A stretch of 64,000 nucleotides of DNA, from NCBI GenBank assembly GCA_019925795.1, contig CM034314.1, positions 98,141,264 to 98,205,263 of the forward strand, written 5' to 3'. The position numbers were made by a program, and so were the translations under genes. Positions within the stretch are counted from its first letter, which is position 1. Every line of letters begins with the position of its first letter. This DNA is from Dendrobium chrysotoxum (Eukaryota > Streptophyta > Magnoliopsida > Asparagales > Orchidaceae). Under the pieces are notes generated by a model. That model had not been told where the DNA came from and did no database searches. It saw only the letters and a program-made list of their open reading frames with translations. Positions 1 to 13,422 of the stretch are shown one piece after another.

Positions 1-420
1 GTTCGAGTTGGGTCAATTAGTGTCGGGTCAATTCCGGATTGGACCCGAACCTGATCTGGACAGCCCTACGCCCAATGTCAGCTTGCCCGATCGCCCCTCT
101 TAGCCAAATCCCGATCCTCCTTGCTCAGCTGAGACCAATGCCCCACATCCGATCCCAATCCTCCCAACCGAAGCACCCAACCCGACTGCTGCCTTCGATC
201 TGTCAAGCTGCCCAATCCCGATCTACACAGCCGCGACCTACACTGTGCCACCAATCTCCGATCTTCAGACCGACTCCCCACTCGACAGCACAACCACAGC
301 CTTCCTCATGTTCCTTACTCAATCGAACCCAATCGAGCACCTCACATCCGATACTTAGCTCCAGCAGCCATACCATGCCGCAACTGGCATCCAACTCTCA
401 CAGCCGAACCAAACTCTGAT
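1..420. other. C-rich repetitive sequence starting with GGGTC/GACCC motifs
   Basis: The first 60 bases contain alternating GGGTCAA and GACCCGAA words, followed by pyrimidine-rich low-complexity sequence up to about 680. A 126-codon open frame crosses positions 39-419, but its product is an S/P/Q/T-rich string without recognisable domains, as expected from C-rich DNA. The same layout recurs near 59560-60050, so this is probably repeat-derived. Confidence 0.4.
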
Positions 421-699
421 TCCCTCTACCCTATCTGACATAGCCACAGACGCAACCCTTCTGATCTCTGTGTCGACTTCCAATCATCCGTAAATCACCA
501 CACCTGTACCTGGATTCCCCTCCTCCTCCAAACACAACAGCTGCCTACCCACTTCTCTGCCTAAACCTGCAACAACTACAAGTCCATACTACAACAACAC
601 TCCAAAACAACCACAACTCCACAGCAAACCCACCAACCCAGCCCACAATCTCCCCTCTTCACTACATCAGCCCATTCCGCTCCCTCTGCTATTATCACT

Positions 700-727
700 A
701 ATAGTTATTATTATTAATTTTTATTAG

Positions 728-765
<38 letters not shown>

Positions 766-770
766 TTTTG
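700..770. repeat. (TTA)n microsatellite
   Basis: Imperfect TTA repeats, pure over roughly the last 40 bases, followed by an A/G-rich low-complexity tract to about 865. Confidence 0.85.
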
Positions 771-989
771 AAAAAAGAAGAAAAGAAAGATAAAAAAAGA
801 AGAGGAAAAGACAGAAAAAGAGAAAAATAGAAAAAAAAGAAAGAAAAATAAAAAAGAGAGAAAATCTTTATGCTTTGTTATCGTTGCCGTCACTTTAACA
901 CCAACACCGTCGTTGCTTCACTCCTCAAGATATAACTCCCCTAAATCTTAAAACTTAAATCCTATTCTCGGCGCTCGCGACGCACCGAA

Positions 990-1270
990 AAATCACATAT
1001 GCATGCTTTTTTTAGCGTGGTGGGAGGGAACCTGGTGCGGCGCTTGCGACGAGACGGGTAAGCTTTGTGCACGCTTTTCTTAGCATAAGAAGGTAAAACT
1101 TAAGTACTCGTGTACAATCTTCAGTATCTACGAAGAAAAATTACGCATTTTTAAACAGGTACCCTTGAAGACCCATGCATGCCTTTCTTGGCGTGGTGGA
1201 ATTGAATAGTACGGTCACGTTGTCACCCGACATCAATCATGCACGTCTTTCTTGACGTGGTGGGCAGGCT
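990..1270 (+). repeat. Dispersed GCATGC...GCGTGGTGG repeat cluster
   Basis: Four related blocks begin near 1001, 1069, 1176 and 1240. Each has GCATGC or GCACG, then a CTTTCTT-like tract, and most end in CGTGGTGG. Spacing is irregular (about 65 to 107 bases), so this is a degenerate tandem repeat. No coding frame runs through it. Confidence 0.5.
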
Positions 1271-1289
1271 AATAGTCCCCAAATTTTTT

Positions 1290-4200
1290 CTAAACAGAGG
1301 AGACACTAGGAGGCTGTCGAAATTTTGATTGACAAGAGACTTGATTTGAATAAATGGCAGGGAACTAAACATACAAGTTGGACCACAGGGAACATGACCT
1401 AATGTTTAAAATTAAAAATACAATGTGTGCAATAATGAAAATCTAATATCAATGAACGAACATAAGGCAAGTGGCGAGCATACTTTCAATGCATGTGATA
1501 ATTCACCCATAAATAATGAAATTAAAGTAACTTGTGATGTTTAGCTAATCAATCCACAGGCAAGAACTAAGATCTAGCGATAAATATGAACTCCTATGAA
1601 TCGATGTAGGAGGTTTATCATGCACACAACACCTCACCTATGAGCAAAGGAGGAAATTTTGTGATGCAAACATCACAGTTTATCAAAGAGCGAGAGCAAT
1701 AGACTTTTGATGAAAATATCAGTGTCATCATGCAAAAATTACATGTAGGCCACAAAGAACCCTTAATACATGTTCGACAGATTGTCCATGGATGATAGTG
1801 AAAGACATGCAAGTGAATATAGCAGCTTGCTGACCAACCAGCATGAATAAGGGAATTAGTGGTGAATGCAACTCACCCGGCAGTTAACATTAATTGTCAA
1901 ATGAACACACACACATTCACTCGCAAACAATAATACTTATAGCCGCCCTATAAACACACTCAAGAGAATGTGCGATGAATGCAATAATATTCTTACAATC
2001 AATCTCAATTAGGTTTTCAAGCTAACACATCAATCTCTTATAGACAATTGAGCTTGATGTACAATGAATGCAATGTCAACATCAAATTACAAATGAGCAC
2101 ACCAATTTGCATGTAGCAATGACGGAGGATATGTTGCAAGTATGATAGTTCCTCTGTGAACGTAGACATACAAAATGTCACTTGCAAGCAAGGGCCGATG
2201 ATCGCAGAGATGCAAATACCTGTTAGCAATGACAAGATTTGTCGTATGTACAATAGCATGCCTACGGTTGATATTCAACGATAGGCAATGGATGCTACGA
2301 CACCCCTACAGTCAACAATCCTTCAATGTTAGAAAAATACATTAATCCCTAGCAAACAAAGGCGGTCGATATGCAGCGAATATAAGCACCTACAAACAGT
2401 TGTAGAAGATCTGTCTTATGTATAATGTATTATCTTCCAGCAAATATAGAAAAGTCAAAGTAAATGCAAATGCTGATGAGCAGCACTAGAAAGATCTACA
2501 TTCAATGTAACTTGCCTATAGGTGATAGCAGAAGACCCATAGTGCATACAATGGTCTACTTACAAGCAATGACAGTAGATGCATTGCAAGAATAATGAAT
2601 CCCCTACAAGCATAAATGATGAGATTGCAATGAGTGTACATGCTGTGTACATGCAAAAGCAACGAGCCAGTGATAAATGCAAGCATCTACGAGCCACTAT
2701 AGGATATTCGTTAGTGCACAATAGCTCGTTTGCAAGAAGCAGCGGGCGACCCATAGCATAGTGTTATGACCCGCTTAAAAGCAATAATGAAAGATTCACG
2801 CTGAACATAGTTCACCTACATACAACAGCTAGTGACTCTTGAATACCTAATGCTAGAGCATGAATAATGTTAAACAAAGCTTGCAATGCATCATAGCTCG
2901 CTCATAAGAGGCAACGAGCGACCCATAACGAAATACTACAATTCACCTGTAAGCAGAAGCAGGGAATTCGTAGTAAAAATTACGGGCCACTGGTAAAGTG
3001 AGGTAGCAAATTTGCAACGCCGGGCTATCATACCAGATATCAGCTCACTTGCAAGAGACATGAAGGAGGTCTCTAACGCACTTCACAACGTATCTGCTGG
3101 CAAAAATGTACTCTTGTAGGCTGAATATTTAAGAAAATAACAGATTGTAGAAGACGAAATAAGCTAAACAGCACTGTCGATGCACGACAAATGAAGCTCA
3201 ACGTCCGTTAAATAATGTCACTGGATTTGCAACATTCGTATAAGCGGATAGAAGGCATTCATTGGCTCTTAAAGGAAGCTCGTACATCTTTCAAATGATC
3301 ACTAGTTGCCAACAAGAGTTTAGTGCTGCATGGCAGTCTACCTACAATAAGCATCAGACAACCCATAACGTAGCGCTACGATTCACCTGCAAGCAGAAGT
3401 AGGGAATTTGTAGTAAAAGCTACATATCACTAGTGGAGGGTTCTAGATACATCGTACAGTGTATTTGCAGGCAAAAATATGCTCTTACGAGTTGAATACT
3501 GAAGAAAATGATAGCTCGCAGAAGATAAAATGAGCTAAACAACACCATCGAATCCGCGACACGTTCAAACGAACAGAACGCTTCTATAGGCCTCTAAATA
3601 GAAAGTTGCGCACACTCAAATGATAATCATTCGCATAGTTGATTAGTGTCAAACACTTTAAAATGCTCTCCCACATGCATTGCAATAGGCAGAAGGTTTC
3701 ATTCAAGCGTGACATCTTGCATTGCAAGGTGCATTATGTTGTAGTAGTGCATCACATTAACATGCAAGATGCTTCGTGTAAAACAAGCACACTACATAAT
3801 ATGCAAAATATATCATGCAAGTACATGCTCCAACGTACATAATGCATTATGCAAGTGTACGACACAAGCACATCATAACTGCATGTAGTTAGGAATGAGT
3901 AGACATGTTGCAAGCATCCTCACCTAGCATATGAATGTACTAGATGCATACACATTACTGCATTATGCTACTGCGCAACATGTAAAATATCATGCAAGAA
4001 TGACTTAGTAACATGTAAATACAAAATGTATTATACATGCATCATGCATGATGCAAATACACATGCTAACACACAAACAACATGAGTGTGTATGCATAAC
4101 ATACAGGTAAGTAGCATATGTCTACTGCATTGCATATAAATAGTCGCTACACAAATACATCATGCAAAATGCATTCAATAGCTTGCATGAGCCCCAATGA

Positions 4201-4508
4201 GCATGATGTTTGCACACACATGATGTATGAGGATGCTGCGCATGTCAAAAAATGAACTTAAGATCGAGCTCAATCCTTCTATATGAATAGATAGAAGTTG
4301 ACACGGCTCGAACTATCAAACAAATATATAGCCACAACGCCAACCGACATATTTATTTTATACAATCATATTAGACCTTCAATGCTTATTACAAGAAAAA
4401 TTCATTAATAAAGATATAAAGTCGACGACGAACCCGATACTTTGTTAGCAAGTTAACATATTTGACAAGGTTCGACCAACAAAATAAATTGCTCATAAAA
4501 ATCCCAAT
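1290..4508. other. Gene-free ATGCA-rich repetitive stretch
   Basis: No open frame above about 75 codons and no recognisable domain. ATGCA and TGCAT words are very common, most densely at 3640-4260. Phrases such as ATTCACCTGCAAGCA recur. It could be the eroded interior of a retroelement, but I see no terminal repeats. Confidence 0.45.
2915..3570 (+). repeat. Diverged direct duplication of about 430-440 bp period
   Basis: Sequence from about 2925 (ACCCATAACG, then AAGCAGAAG and AGGGAATT) recurs from about 3360 in the same order. The block from about 3090 (GTATCTGC, GGCAAAAAT, GAAGACGAAAT, AGCTAAACA) recurs from about 3460. The two copies differ by many substitutions and small indels. Confidence 0.6.
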
Positions 4509-4849
4509 TGTTGTGTCCTGGAATATTCGCGGCGGTAGAGAGTGATATAGTCTAGCGTCTTACCTTTGTACGAAGATCCATCACACAAACAGATAAATAA
4601 GTAGTGGTGTAGAGCTCATAAAAAACACCATAATTTTTACGTGAAAACCCTTGAAAAGGAGAAAAACCACGGGGCCTAGCCCAGTTTGAATGAATCCACT
4701 AATATTTGCAATTGATTATAAATGAGGCCCTTCCTTAGAAGGAATGTCTTGGCTTGATGTAGAAAATATACATCATACAGAGTGCATTACATGCTGGCAG
4801 TTGGAAGAATCAGCGTTAATATGTCTATTTGGGGTAGTGAAACCATAGT

Positions 4850-5965
4850 CGATGAGCGATATATGTCGGAAGGACCATAATTGGTGATGGTTGTTAGGAC
4901 AGTCGTAATCAGTGGGCGACGAAGGTCAGGAGAACCGTAATAGACGGGCGACAAAGGTCGGGAGGACTGTAGTCGGCGGGCGACGAAGGTCGGGAGGATC
5001 GTGGTCGGTGACGGAGGTCGGAAGAATCGTAGTTGACGGTCGATGATAGTAAGGACTGTGGTCGGCAGGAGACGGAGGTCAGGAGGGTCGTAGTCGGTGG
5101 ACGACGGAGGTCAGAAATGCCATAGTCGGTGATAGTGGTTGGAAAAATCGTAGTCGGGGAGCGACAGAGATTGGGAAGACTATAATTAAGGGACGGTGGT
5201 CGGAAGGACCATAGTTGACGATGGTTGATGGATGGACCGTAGTTGGCGGGCGACGGAGGTCAGGAGAATCGTAGTTGGGAAACGATGATCGGAATGATCG
5301 TAGTCGACGGGCAACGGTGGTCAGAAGGACCGTAGTCGGTGGATGACGGAGGTCAGAAAGACCATAGTCGGTGATGGTGGTTGGAAGAACCGTAGTCGGC
5401 GGGCGATGGAGGTTGGAATGACCATAGTTAAGCGATAGTGGTCGGAAGGACCGTAGTTGACGATGGTCGATGGAAGGACCGTTGTCGGCTGGCGACGGAG
5501 GTCATGAGGACCATAGTTGGGCAAAGATGGTTGGAATGACCGTAGTCAGCAAGTAACGATGGTCAGAAGGACCGTAGTCGGCAGGCAACAGAGGTCAGGA
5601 GGACCGTAGTCGGCGGGCAACAGAGGTCAGGAGGATCGTAGTCGGCGGGCAACAAAGATCAGGAGCACTGTAGTTGGGCGACAATGGTTGGAATGACCAT
5701 AGTTGAAGTCCAGCGGTGATCGGGAAGAACTCCAGCGGTGGTCGGCGGACTAGCGAAAATCTGGTGGTGGTCGGCGAACTTACAGTAGTCTGGTAGTGGC
5801 CGGGAAAAACTCCGGCGGTGGTTGGCGGACTGTCGGAAGTCCAGCGGTGGTTAGAGGACTGGCGGAAGTCCGGCGGTAGTTGGTGGACGGGTGGAAATCC
5901 GGCGATGGTCGGCGGACTAGCAAAAGTCCGATGGTGGCCGGGAAAAACTCCGGCGGTGGTCGTCG
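4850..5965 (+). repeat. GC-rich minisatellite inside the solo LTR
   Basis: Two blocks of short units. From about 4850 to 5700 the units are about 33 bp, built on GGACCGTAGTCGGCGGGCG and GGAGGTCAGGA. From about 5705 to 5965 they are 27 to 30 bp, built on GGAAGTCCGGCGGTGGTCGG. Because many units are multiples of three, long low-complexity open frames appear on both strands. These are a by-product and I do not call them genes. Confidence 0.85.
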
Positions 5966-6022
5966 GCAAGTCAGCTTCCAACTTTTCTTCTCCCCTCCTT
6001 TCTTTCATGAGAAAAATGGGGG

Positions 6023-6032
6023 CCATTTATAG
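6023..6032 (-). promoter_or_regulatory. LTR TATA box (solo LTR 1)
   Basis: Minus-strand CTATAAATGG sits at the same place in the LTR as matching boxes at 50773-50782, 54118-54127 and 58729-58738. This suggests transcription would run leftward into the minisatellite. Position and motif are seen; promoter activity is inferred. Confidence 0.5.
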
Positions 6033-6490
6033 TTTTTTGAGAGTGTCATGGCTTGTAAATATATGGAGGATCGAGGTCAAAATGGGAGTGGTTTGAATGG
6101 ACGGCCGATATTGATCCCCTTGATCGTGAACCGTTTAATGGCCATTTGAATGTCTTAATGATATCAGAATTTAGTTATCTTGGGCTCGTTGGATTCGTCT
6201 CGTCGAGCCGCTCGATTTGACTATAAGCATGTCACGTTTGGAAGTTGTTTGGTAATTTGAATTATGATTTGAACCTTCCAAATGCGCTTTGGGTCTTTGA
6301 TTTGGACTCATTTGGGCTCAAATTGAGTCGAATTTGGTGTTATTGGGTTCGTATTTTTGAGACGTTCAGTTTGACTGTAAGTTTGCTGAAATCGGAATTC
6401 AGATGGTCTCCGATTTAATTTTTAAATATTCTAACTTTATTTTGCCTCGAGATTCGTGCCTGATCAAGATAATTTTTTGATGATATATCA

Positions 6491-8588
6491 CCAATGATGG
6501 CTATGATGATAGAAAATCTCATCCGAAGGGGATCCTAAACTATTAAAATGCCTCCCAAATTATCATAAAATAAATTCAAATCAACTTCAACGTCATCTCG
6601 ATGATGGATGTGTCGAATCCAAATCTCAACCAGAGGGGGTTAATGTTTAAAGACCTATCAAATATCTAAAGCTCCATATTTTCTAATAATATTAATATTT
6701 AAAATTGAAATAAATCACCTAAACACTTAAAGGAAAGCCCATCCATTCTCTGCAATAATTTGCCAATTTGGACAAGTTAGAAAATCATTTTAGCTCATAA
6801 AGAGCGAATGTCTGATCGAGAATATCACTAGGATTCTTTCTCAAACTATCTCTTGCTAGTAAGGACGTGGCACATGTCCTCTATACAGTGGTTTCTCCGC
6901 AAAATAGCACCACTGGTAAACAGTTATGACCGAGATCATATGACCGAGTGATTTTGCCGCCAAATGGCACCATCAAATTACGGTCATGGTTAGAGCCTAT
7001 ATGTTTCCCAATGACTTCAAATTCTTGTGTAATGAATCAATAGGATATGATCGATAGGGTACAAAGCCTTCTGTTAGCTAAGGTGGATTCAAATATGTCC
7101 CCTTAGACAAATATTCACCCAATGTCTACAAGACGCCCTTAGACAAAGCAACCCATGGTGCTGACAAGGATCCTTCGGTCAAGTTGGGTTGACTACCTCC
7201 TGTCTAAGTAGACTAGAGACCATATGATGACCCGGGACAATGAAACCATGGGATCTTGATCGAGTCTATCATCATTCCCCCCACCATCCGCTTTAGTACA
7301 AGGTGGTGAATTTCTTATTTTAAATATTAAAATTTTAAATATCAAATCATATTGCTACTATATGCTAGATACTATGTATCTGTGAATACTATTTATCTAT
7401 TCGACCACTAGCCTTAATCGAAAGTTCTCTCTCGCTATCGGGAGGGGTAATTAACTATAGGAGCTTGCGCTTATAGGAAACCTGAACTCAGATCATAAAG
7501 TCCTCACAAAATGTGGACGAAATCTCTGCGTAATGTCTTATCTAAAACCCAATCTGCCTTCTGAAAATTTTCCTCAGAGCTTACTCATTAACGATTCAAA
7601 AAAGAGAAAGGGGACGAATTTTCGGAGCCCACATGATCTAATGCTAGTTTTCTGTCGGAGTCTTGGAACAAAAAAGAGTAGTCGACCATGACCAGTTTAA
7701 TAGACTTGCTCTCTTTTGATTTTCATTTGATCATTATTTTTTTTTTGTTGCTCTCAATATTTTTTTGTGCTAGTAAACTACTTTTATAACAACTTTCAAA
7801 AAGATCACTTTCTCCATAATAATTTTACAATCATTTTTACAAAAAATTACAACCATCTCAAACAAACCCTTAATCTTTCATCTGAAATCAAATATGTTAT
7901 GATGATTTTGGTGGATATTTATGGCTTTTTTGCTTCCGATTTATCTGCAGCTGGATGGAGTTGATCATGGAGTTCTGTGCGCGTCTGAGTCTGAACAGAT
8001 TGGGATATCTTTTTATTTTCAATTTTACAGGTCTTATTTTGGTCAAAGGTCAATTATATGATGTAATCCCAGCTTAATTAGATCTTTGTCTCTTATAATA
8101 ATGTCTCATTTCTGATGCAATGAAAATATACAAAAATGGCCCTTTAAGCATCTAATTACAACCAAGATCCAGTAATTTTTCATCACTAGAAAGCCCATTA
8201 CAAGGGAAATATCAAGTAGAGTTCAAGCAAATCAATCTAAACTCAATAAATTTTTTTTTAAAAATTCCAAAGATATTTCAATTTTTTTTCATTTAATATA
8301 AATATATAAATAAATAAATATACATCTACTTTTTTATGTTTGAATTATAAATGGATCAAACTTTAGTCAAAATTCATTTGTTAGCCTGTGTTCACAAATA
8401 TTTCAAATTAAATATAAACATAAGCTAATTTCTATTTATCTTTCGATCAATTCAAACTCAAATGGAACAAGATTGTATTCACCTTTAACTCATTAAAAAA
8501 AAAACTCAAAATAATTATTCAATCAATCTAATTTACTTAATGAACCAATTAAATATAAAATTCTTAGAGAGCCTAAGGCAAGCACTCC

Positions 8589-8624
<36 letters not shown>

Positions 8625-8929
8625 ACAGCTCCAAGTATGTAATTTATAAGTATATCAAGCTGATTTCAAACTGAATCAAACTTATCTCAAAGGAAACATA
8701 TTAGTTTATTAAAATTTAAATGAATTTCTGAGTGCTGAACATATTATTAATAGGCCAAAGAAAAAAAAAACAGTCAACAGAGAGAAGGCATGACTAGTAC
8801 TCTTAGTGGAGATATATGCCAAAGAATTTTTATGCAACTCGTGTGCTAAATGATGAATATTACCTCAAACATAGATCATTTTCATCAGAACATTCACTGT
8901 TGTTAGCCCATTATGTTTACATGCTCTCC
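6491..8929. other. Intergenic AT-rich DNA downstream of the kelch gene
   Basis: No gene is recognisable. The segment holds short A/T tracts and an (AT)n microsatellite. The sequence ending near 7875 (TTACAAAAAATTACAACC, then CAAACAAACCCTT) resembles one end of the MITE at 11838-12112, so a partial MITE may lie around 7745-7875. Confidence 0.4.
8592..8622. repeat. (AT)n microsatellite
   Basis: About 31 bases of uninterrupted AT dinucleotide. Confidence 0.95.
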
Positions 8930-9108
8930 TCATCTTATTCTTCCCTCTTTAACTTCACGACTGATATTTTCACCAGAAGATTTGGATGATTTGTTCCAAT
9001 TTGCGTCATCGCCTGAGCTACTATCAACTTGTAAAGGCTTTCTAAATGTGAACCATTTGCTTAAGAAACAGCCTTTACTATTGTTGTTCCCATAGATCCT
9101 GTAAATGT

Positions 9109-9167
9109 TTAGATGTTCTTCTCTGCTGCCATGTTCGATTGTCCATTAACAGAACCATCTACTATAC
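9109..9167 (-). CDS. Kelch gene terminal exon, 3' end ambiguous
   Basis: The acceptor is a tandem TAGCAG; using the distal AG, the last residues are IVDGSVNGQSNMAAEKNI and then TAA at 9111-9109. An overlapping frame stays open from about 9145 to a TGA at 8932-8930 and encodes a further polar segment (with SKWFTFRKPLQ). A small indel or other splicing could make that the true C-terminus. Confidence 0.55.
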
Positions 9168-12100
9168 CTGCTACAGCAGAAAAAATAAATAACTAAATGA
9201 AGATGAGAATGATATGACTGGAGTAAGAAATGGAGTAACCAAGAACATGAAAATCTCGCCAAAGCCAAAGAAAGGGTTGTTGTATGAAGTCTTAATTCTA
9301 CATTATAGAGAGGATGCTTCGGTGACTCGAAAAAATGAACTTCAAGTCACAAATAAGGATAGCTTAATCACTGCTTCAGGCCTATCCTCTTTATGACTCT
9401 TTTGATTACGAATAATGCCTACTAAAATTCCTCAAATCAACCCCGTTTGAACAAAAAATTATGTCATAAAAGAGATGTTCTTTCGCTCATCAGTAAATTT
9501 AATGAGTAAGACCTTATACCTTGGGCTGAATGGGATGTTACCGCTTCATTTTCTGCAGAAGTATGGCATAGCTTTTCCACATTCAATTTACATGAGGGAC
9601 CGGAGGCTTCACTTTTGACAGACGCTGCCTCTAATTTTCCCTGGGCATACAAAATAGCATAGTAGTAACAAACTTATGCTTCGTTTTGCAATAATTATAC
9701 TTTTTTTGGGACATTTGGCCAATTAAAAAAAACTCACATACACATTACATACGCAAGATTTGAATCTAAGACCTAGCCAAAGCTCTCACTCAACAGATCA
9801 AGGTGAGCTGCGTTAATTATACTTTTCTTTATGCTATTTTCAATATAGGAAATCTTCAAAAGAAAAGAGAAAAAAGACGAAAAGAAATACAAATAAGAGC
9901 TTAAACATAATGAAAATATCAAATAAATGGCTGTTGATTCATAATCAACCTATAAATCGCTTGCATTTCATTCATTTTCTTCACGTTTCTCTCATGTAGA
10001 TGGAGTCCCAAGATTCTAACATATATGTATCTGAAAGGGATAAGCTATTCCTGTTTTCATTCACATATCTTCTAAATTGATAAAATGTACAGCATTATTC
10101 GTGCATCTTCTCTTCTCTGTATAGATTCAAATCATTTAAATTCATCTTGTACAAAACTTTTTCTAGCAACTTAAGGACATGAAAATGAAATATATGAAAA
10201 TATAACAGAATTATAAAAACTAACCATATTTTCTGGTTTAGTTCCATCTTCTGTGGTCGGGTCAGCCAATTTAGAATCAGGATTTTTATGAAACTGTTGA
10301 ACTGGCGCTTCTTTCCTGAGTGCACCTTCAATATTTTTTGGATCTGGCTTTATTTCCTGAGGAATGTCTGTAGCAGTACTACATATTTGCAGACTCGAGT
10401 TCAATTTACTATCAGCCTCTCCTCTCATCCTCCTGTTACCATCAGATAAAATGGAAGATAAAAAAATGTCAGTCATAAACTTGAAGAATCTGGCATAATG
10501 AGAAGTTCCTTACTTGTTCATGCACGCAAGACTATCTTCACCAGAGCGCGAGCTGTAGGAGAAAAGCATGCCACGAAGTAACTTTCCATTTATAGTTGTC
10601 TCAATCGCATATCCATGTTGATGTGCGCCTGTAACTTTAGCTTCAAATACTATTTCCTCATCAGAATAGGAGCCACTTGTCTTGGTCCCTGCATTGTTAC
10701 ACCACCAATTACTAAGATTCTGTACATTTAACTTGGTTACATGTATAAATATAAATCAGAGTATACTTCTAATTCAAGAGAGAAAAAATATTATTTGAGA
10801 CACATAAGGTCTATTTCGGGCTGCTTTGCTTTTCAGAGTACTGCCACATTTTTATTTGGCTATTATTTTCTTGCTATCTTTCAAAAATTTATGTGGTGAA
10901 AAACTACTTTTTACAACTAGATTTGCTAGAATGTGGTGGCTTTTAGAAAATTATTGTCCCACTATTGTAAGGAAAAAAATTATAATACCCATAACAAATT
11001 TAAAAAAAAGTTAATTTTCTCGTTATAACTCTACCTCTATTTTAACATAAAGCTACAGCAGCCCAAACTTCATAGTCTGTTATCTACTTAACTATAGAAA
11101 TAATCTTAATTCACATAAAAATGATGGATCTACTGAAATTGTTTAAAAACAAGGAAAGGAAGGGGAGGTAGAACTCTTGCAAAACATCATCTTAGTTTGG
11201 CTATGAAACACACCCATCAAGTTCTTAAGCAGGTATTAGTCTCAGCAACCAAAAGGACTAAACTAAGTCAGACATTATCAAACAGCTCGAGTTCAAGGGA
11301 AAAGGTCCCAGAGATGACCAAGAAATATTTAAGAGTGGACATCATCGGTATTATGTTGGGGTACTGACTTAATACTTACAAGGTGGTTAACTATCCTGCC
11401 ATGCAAATGCTTCGTCAGAATATTTTTGACCCTTGGCATCTATGGTCCTTGAGATGGAGGACAGACATTTTCAGTAGCAGATTGCTTCTGGCATCAGCCC
11501 TCCGCCAACTCACATCTATGAAATTGAGGTTATATGTAGTTGGATATAAGCGGTAACATGAGTCGATATTAGATACATGCAGTAAGTTGAGTTACAAAGA
11601 ACTCATGAAATGCTCTAACTGGCTAAAATATCTCTTGATTTATTGATCAAATTATTTGGGCTTACAAATAGGACTAAATAAATTTATTTTAGAAGAATTC
11701 TTATGATAGTTTACAACAAGTTTAGCTCAAAGTAGCATAAGAAAGATAATTTTAAAATTCAAGGCATTTAATGTGCAGCTAAATTTTGAGCATACAACAT
11801 GCATAAACTATGATAAGTTTCTTTCAATTAAGTTTTTGGGTTTGCTTGGGGCGGCTTTTTCACTATTTTATTTTTCAAACCATTACAATACATTTGGCTA
11901 TTGTTTTCTTGCTACTTTCAAAAAATTTCTGTGGTGAGAAATTGTTTTTCTTCAACAAGACCTATAATATGTATTAGCCAAAGAAAGCTATAATCCAACT
12001 TAAAAAAAATAAATTTATAAGACACACAATAGCTCTCAAAAAAATTATTTTCCTTACAATAGCTTTACAATCACCTTTACAAAAAATTACAATCGCCCCC

Positions 12101-13353
12101 AAACAAAACCCTTTGCTTGCCAGCTTAGTCTATAAGATTTGATGTGTTATAGTTATGCTATCATCATTTAATTATTTATTAGAGGTAAACTAATCATTTA
12201 TATCATATTGATTAAATTATGATTGTGAAAGAGAATTATGACTATTATAAATAGTAGACCATAGGTTATAATTGAGGACAATTAATTATGGAATAAAACA
12301 ATCGTTTTCCACAAGCATCCTCTTTGATGATTGACACACACTCTCTCTCTCTCTTTTAGCAGTTTGACTCTTCTTTCCCTCTCTATATCTCGTCTCCTAT
12401 GCTTTTCAGTGTTCATTCATCAAATCTTCCCAATCTTCTCATCCCCTATATCTTTTATGTTCTTATTTTACATCCAATTCTTTTCTTCTCAATATCATGG
12501 CATCAAAAGTGTTCACAATTTGCACTTCTTTAGCTCATTATGTGATCACCATGCAATAGATTGGCGACAAAATGATCTTTATTGGTTAACACCCCTCTAG
12601 AAGTTCATCACCAAGGGAACCACATTTATATCTTTATTTTATCATGTTTTTGGGTAGCAAAGAATCAATGGCGAACATCACAATTTGTACTTTGTCGGTC
12701 AAAGGATTTTAATTGTAATAGTCAATCTTCCTACCCCAATTCGGGATAAGGGCTCAAGACTTATAACTATAATGTTTATGGTCTTGGTAGTTGACTGATT
12801 AGCATGTAAATTAAGATAACAACACTTGCATTCATTCAGTCTTGTCATGATTTTCTTTTAATTGTTGGCTTCCCTTAGTATGAATAAGTCTCCATTATAC
12901 ATTGAACAACTTGAGACAACTTCGAAATCTGACTTTCATTTCCTAATCAACTACAAGCATCTAAAGAAATCTAAGTGATGCAAGGCATCTTAGTCATCGT
13001 CATTTAAATTTCATGTACCCAAGGCATGCTTGGTTGTATTTTTTTTATTTCTTAAGTACTTCTATTTTATGGGCTCATGTTGTCGGTTCTCATAAATCAA
13101 TTGCAATTTTGGTCGTATGTTGTAGGGGGCATTTCTTTCATTTTTGGGCCTTATATTGAAGCCATGTAATGTACTTTGTGTTATGTGTATGTGGATGCAT
13201 GAACATGAGCATTGAACTAACCTACCAATACCTTATACTTAGCCAAGTAGCCCAATTAGCCTATTTTGCCTTTTGTCCACCTTTAATCATCATCGCATAT
13301 ATTAATTGACTTCCATATCAACAAGTTGATTTTCCAACTTGCATTTTGACATG

Positions 13354-13422
<69 letters not shown>

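Larger units (their letters stand above)
4509..6490 (-). mobile_element. Solo LTR of the minisatellite LTR family
   Basis: Read on the minus strand this LTR starts TGATATATCATCAAAA and ends CCAGGACACAACA. Identical 5-bp direct repeats CCAAT flank it at 4504-4508 and 6491-6495, with no internal domain, so it is a solo LTR left by LTR-LTR recombination. The minus strand carries CTATAAATGG at 6023-6032, a likely LTR TATA box. Between the TATA box and the LTR 3' end lies a long GC-rich minisatellite. Related copies are at 50232-51241, 52805-54585 and 57428-59186. Confidence 0.88.

Noticed and set aside
39..419. 126-codon open frame at the left edge
   Set aside because: Product is an S/P/Q/T-rich string typical of C-rich DNA, with no domain; similar artefacts occur in the C-rich block at 59700-59950.
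5595..6026. Pro/Thr-rich open frames in the LTR minisatellites (also 53602-54102, 58171-58730)
   Set aside because: They arise because repeat units are multiples of three. Their start codons lie at or upstream of the expected transcription start, and their sequences differ between copies as fast as the DNA.
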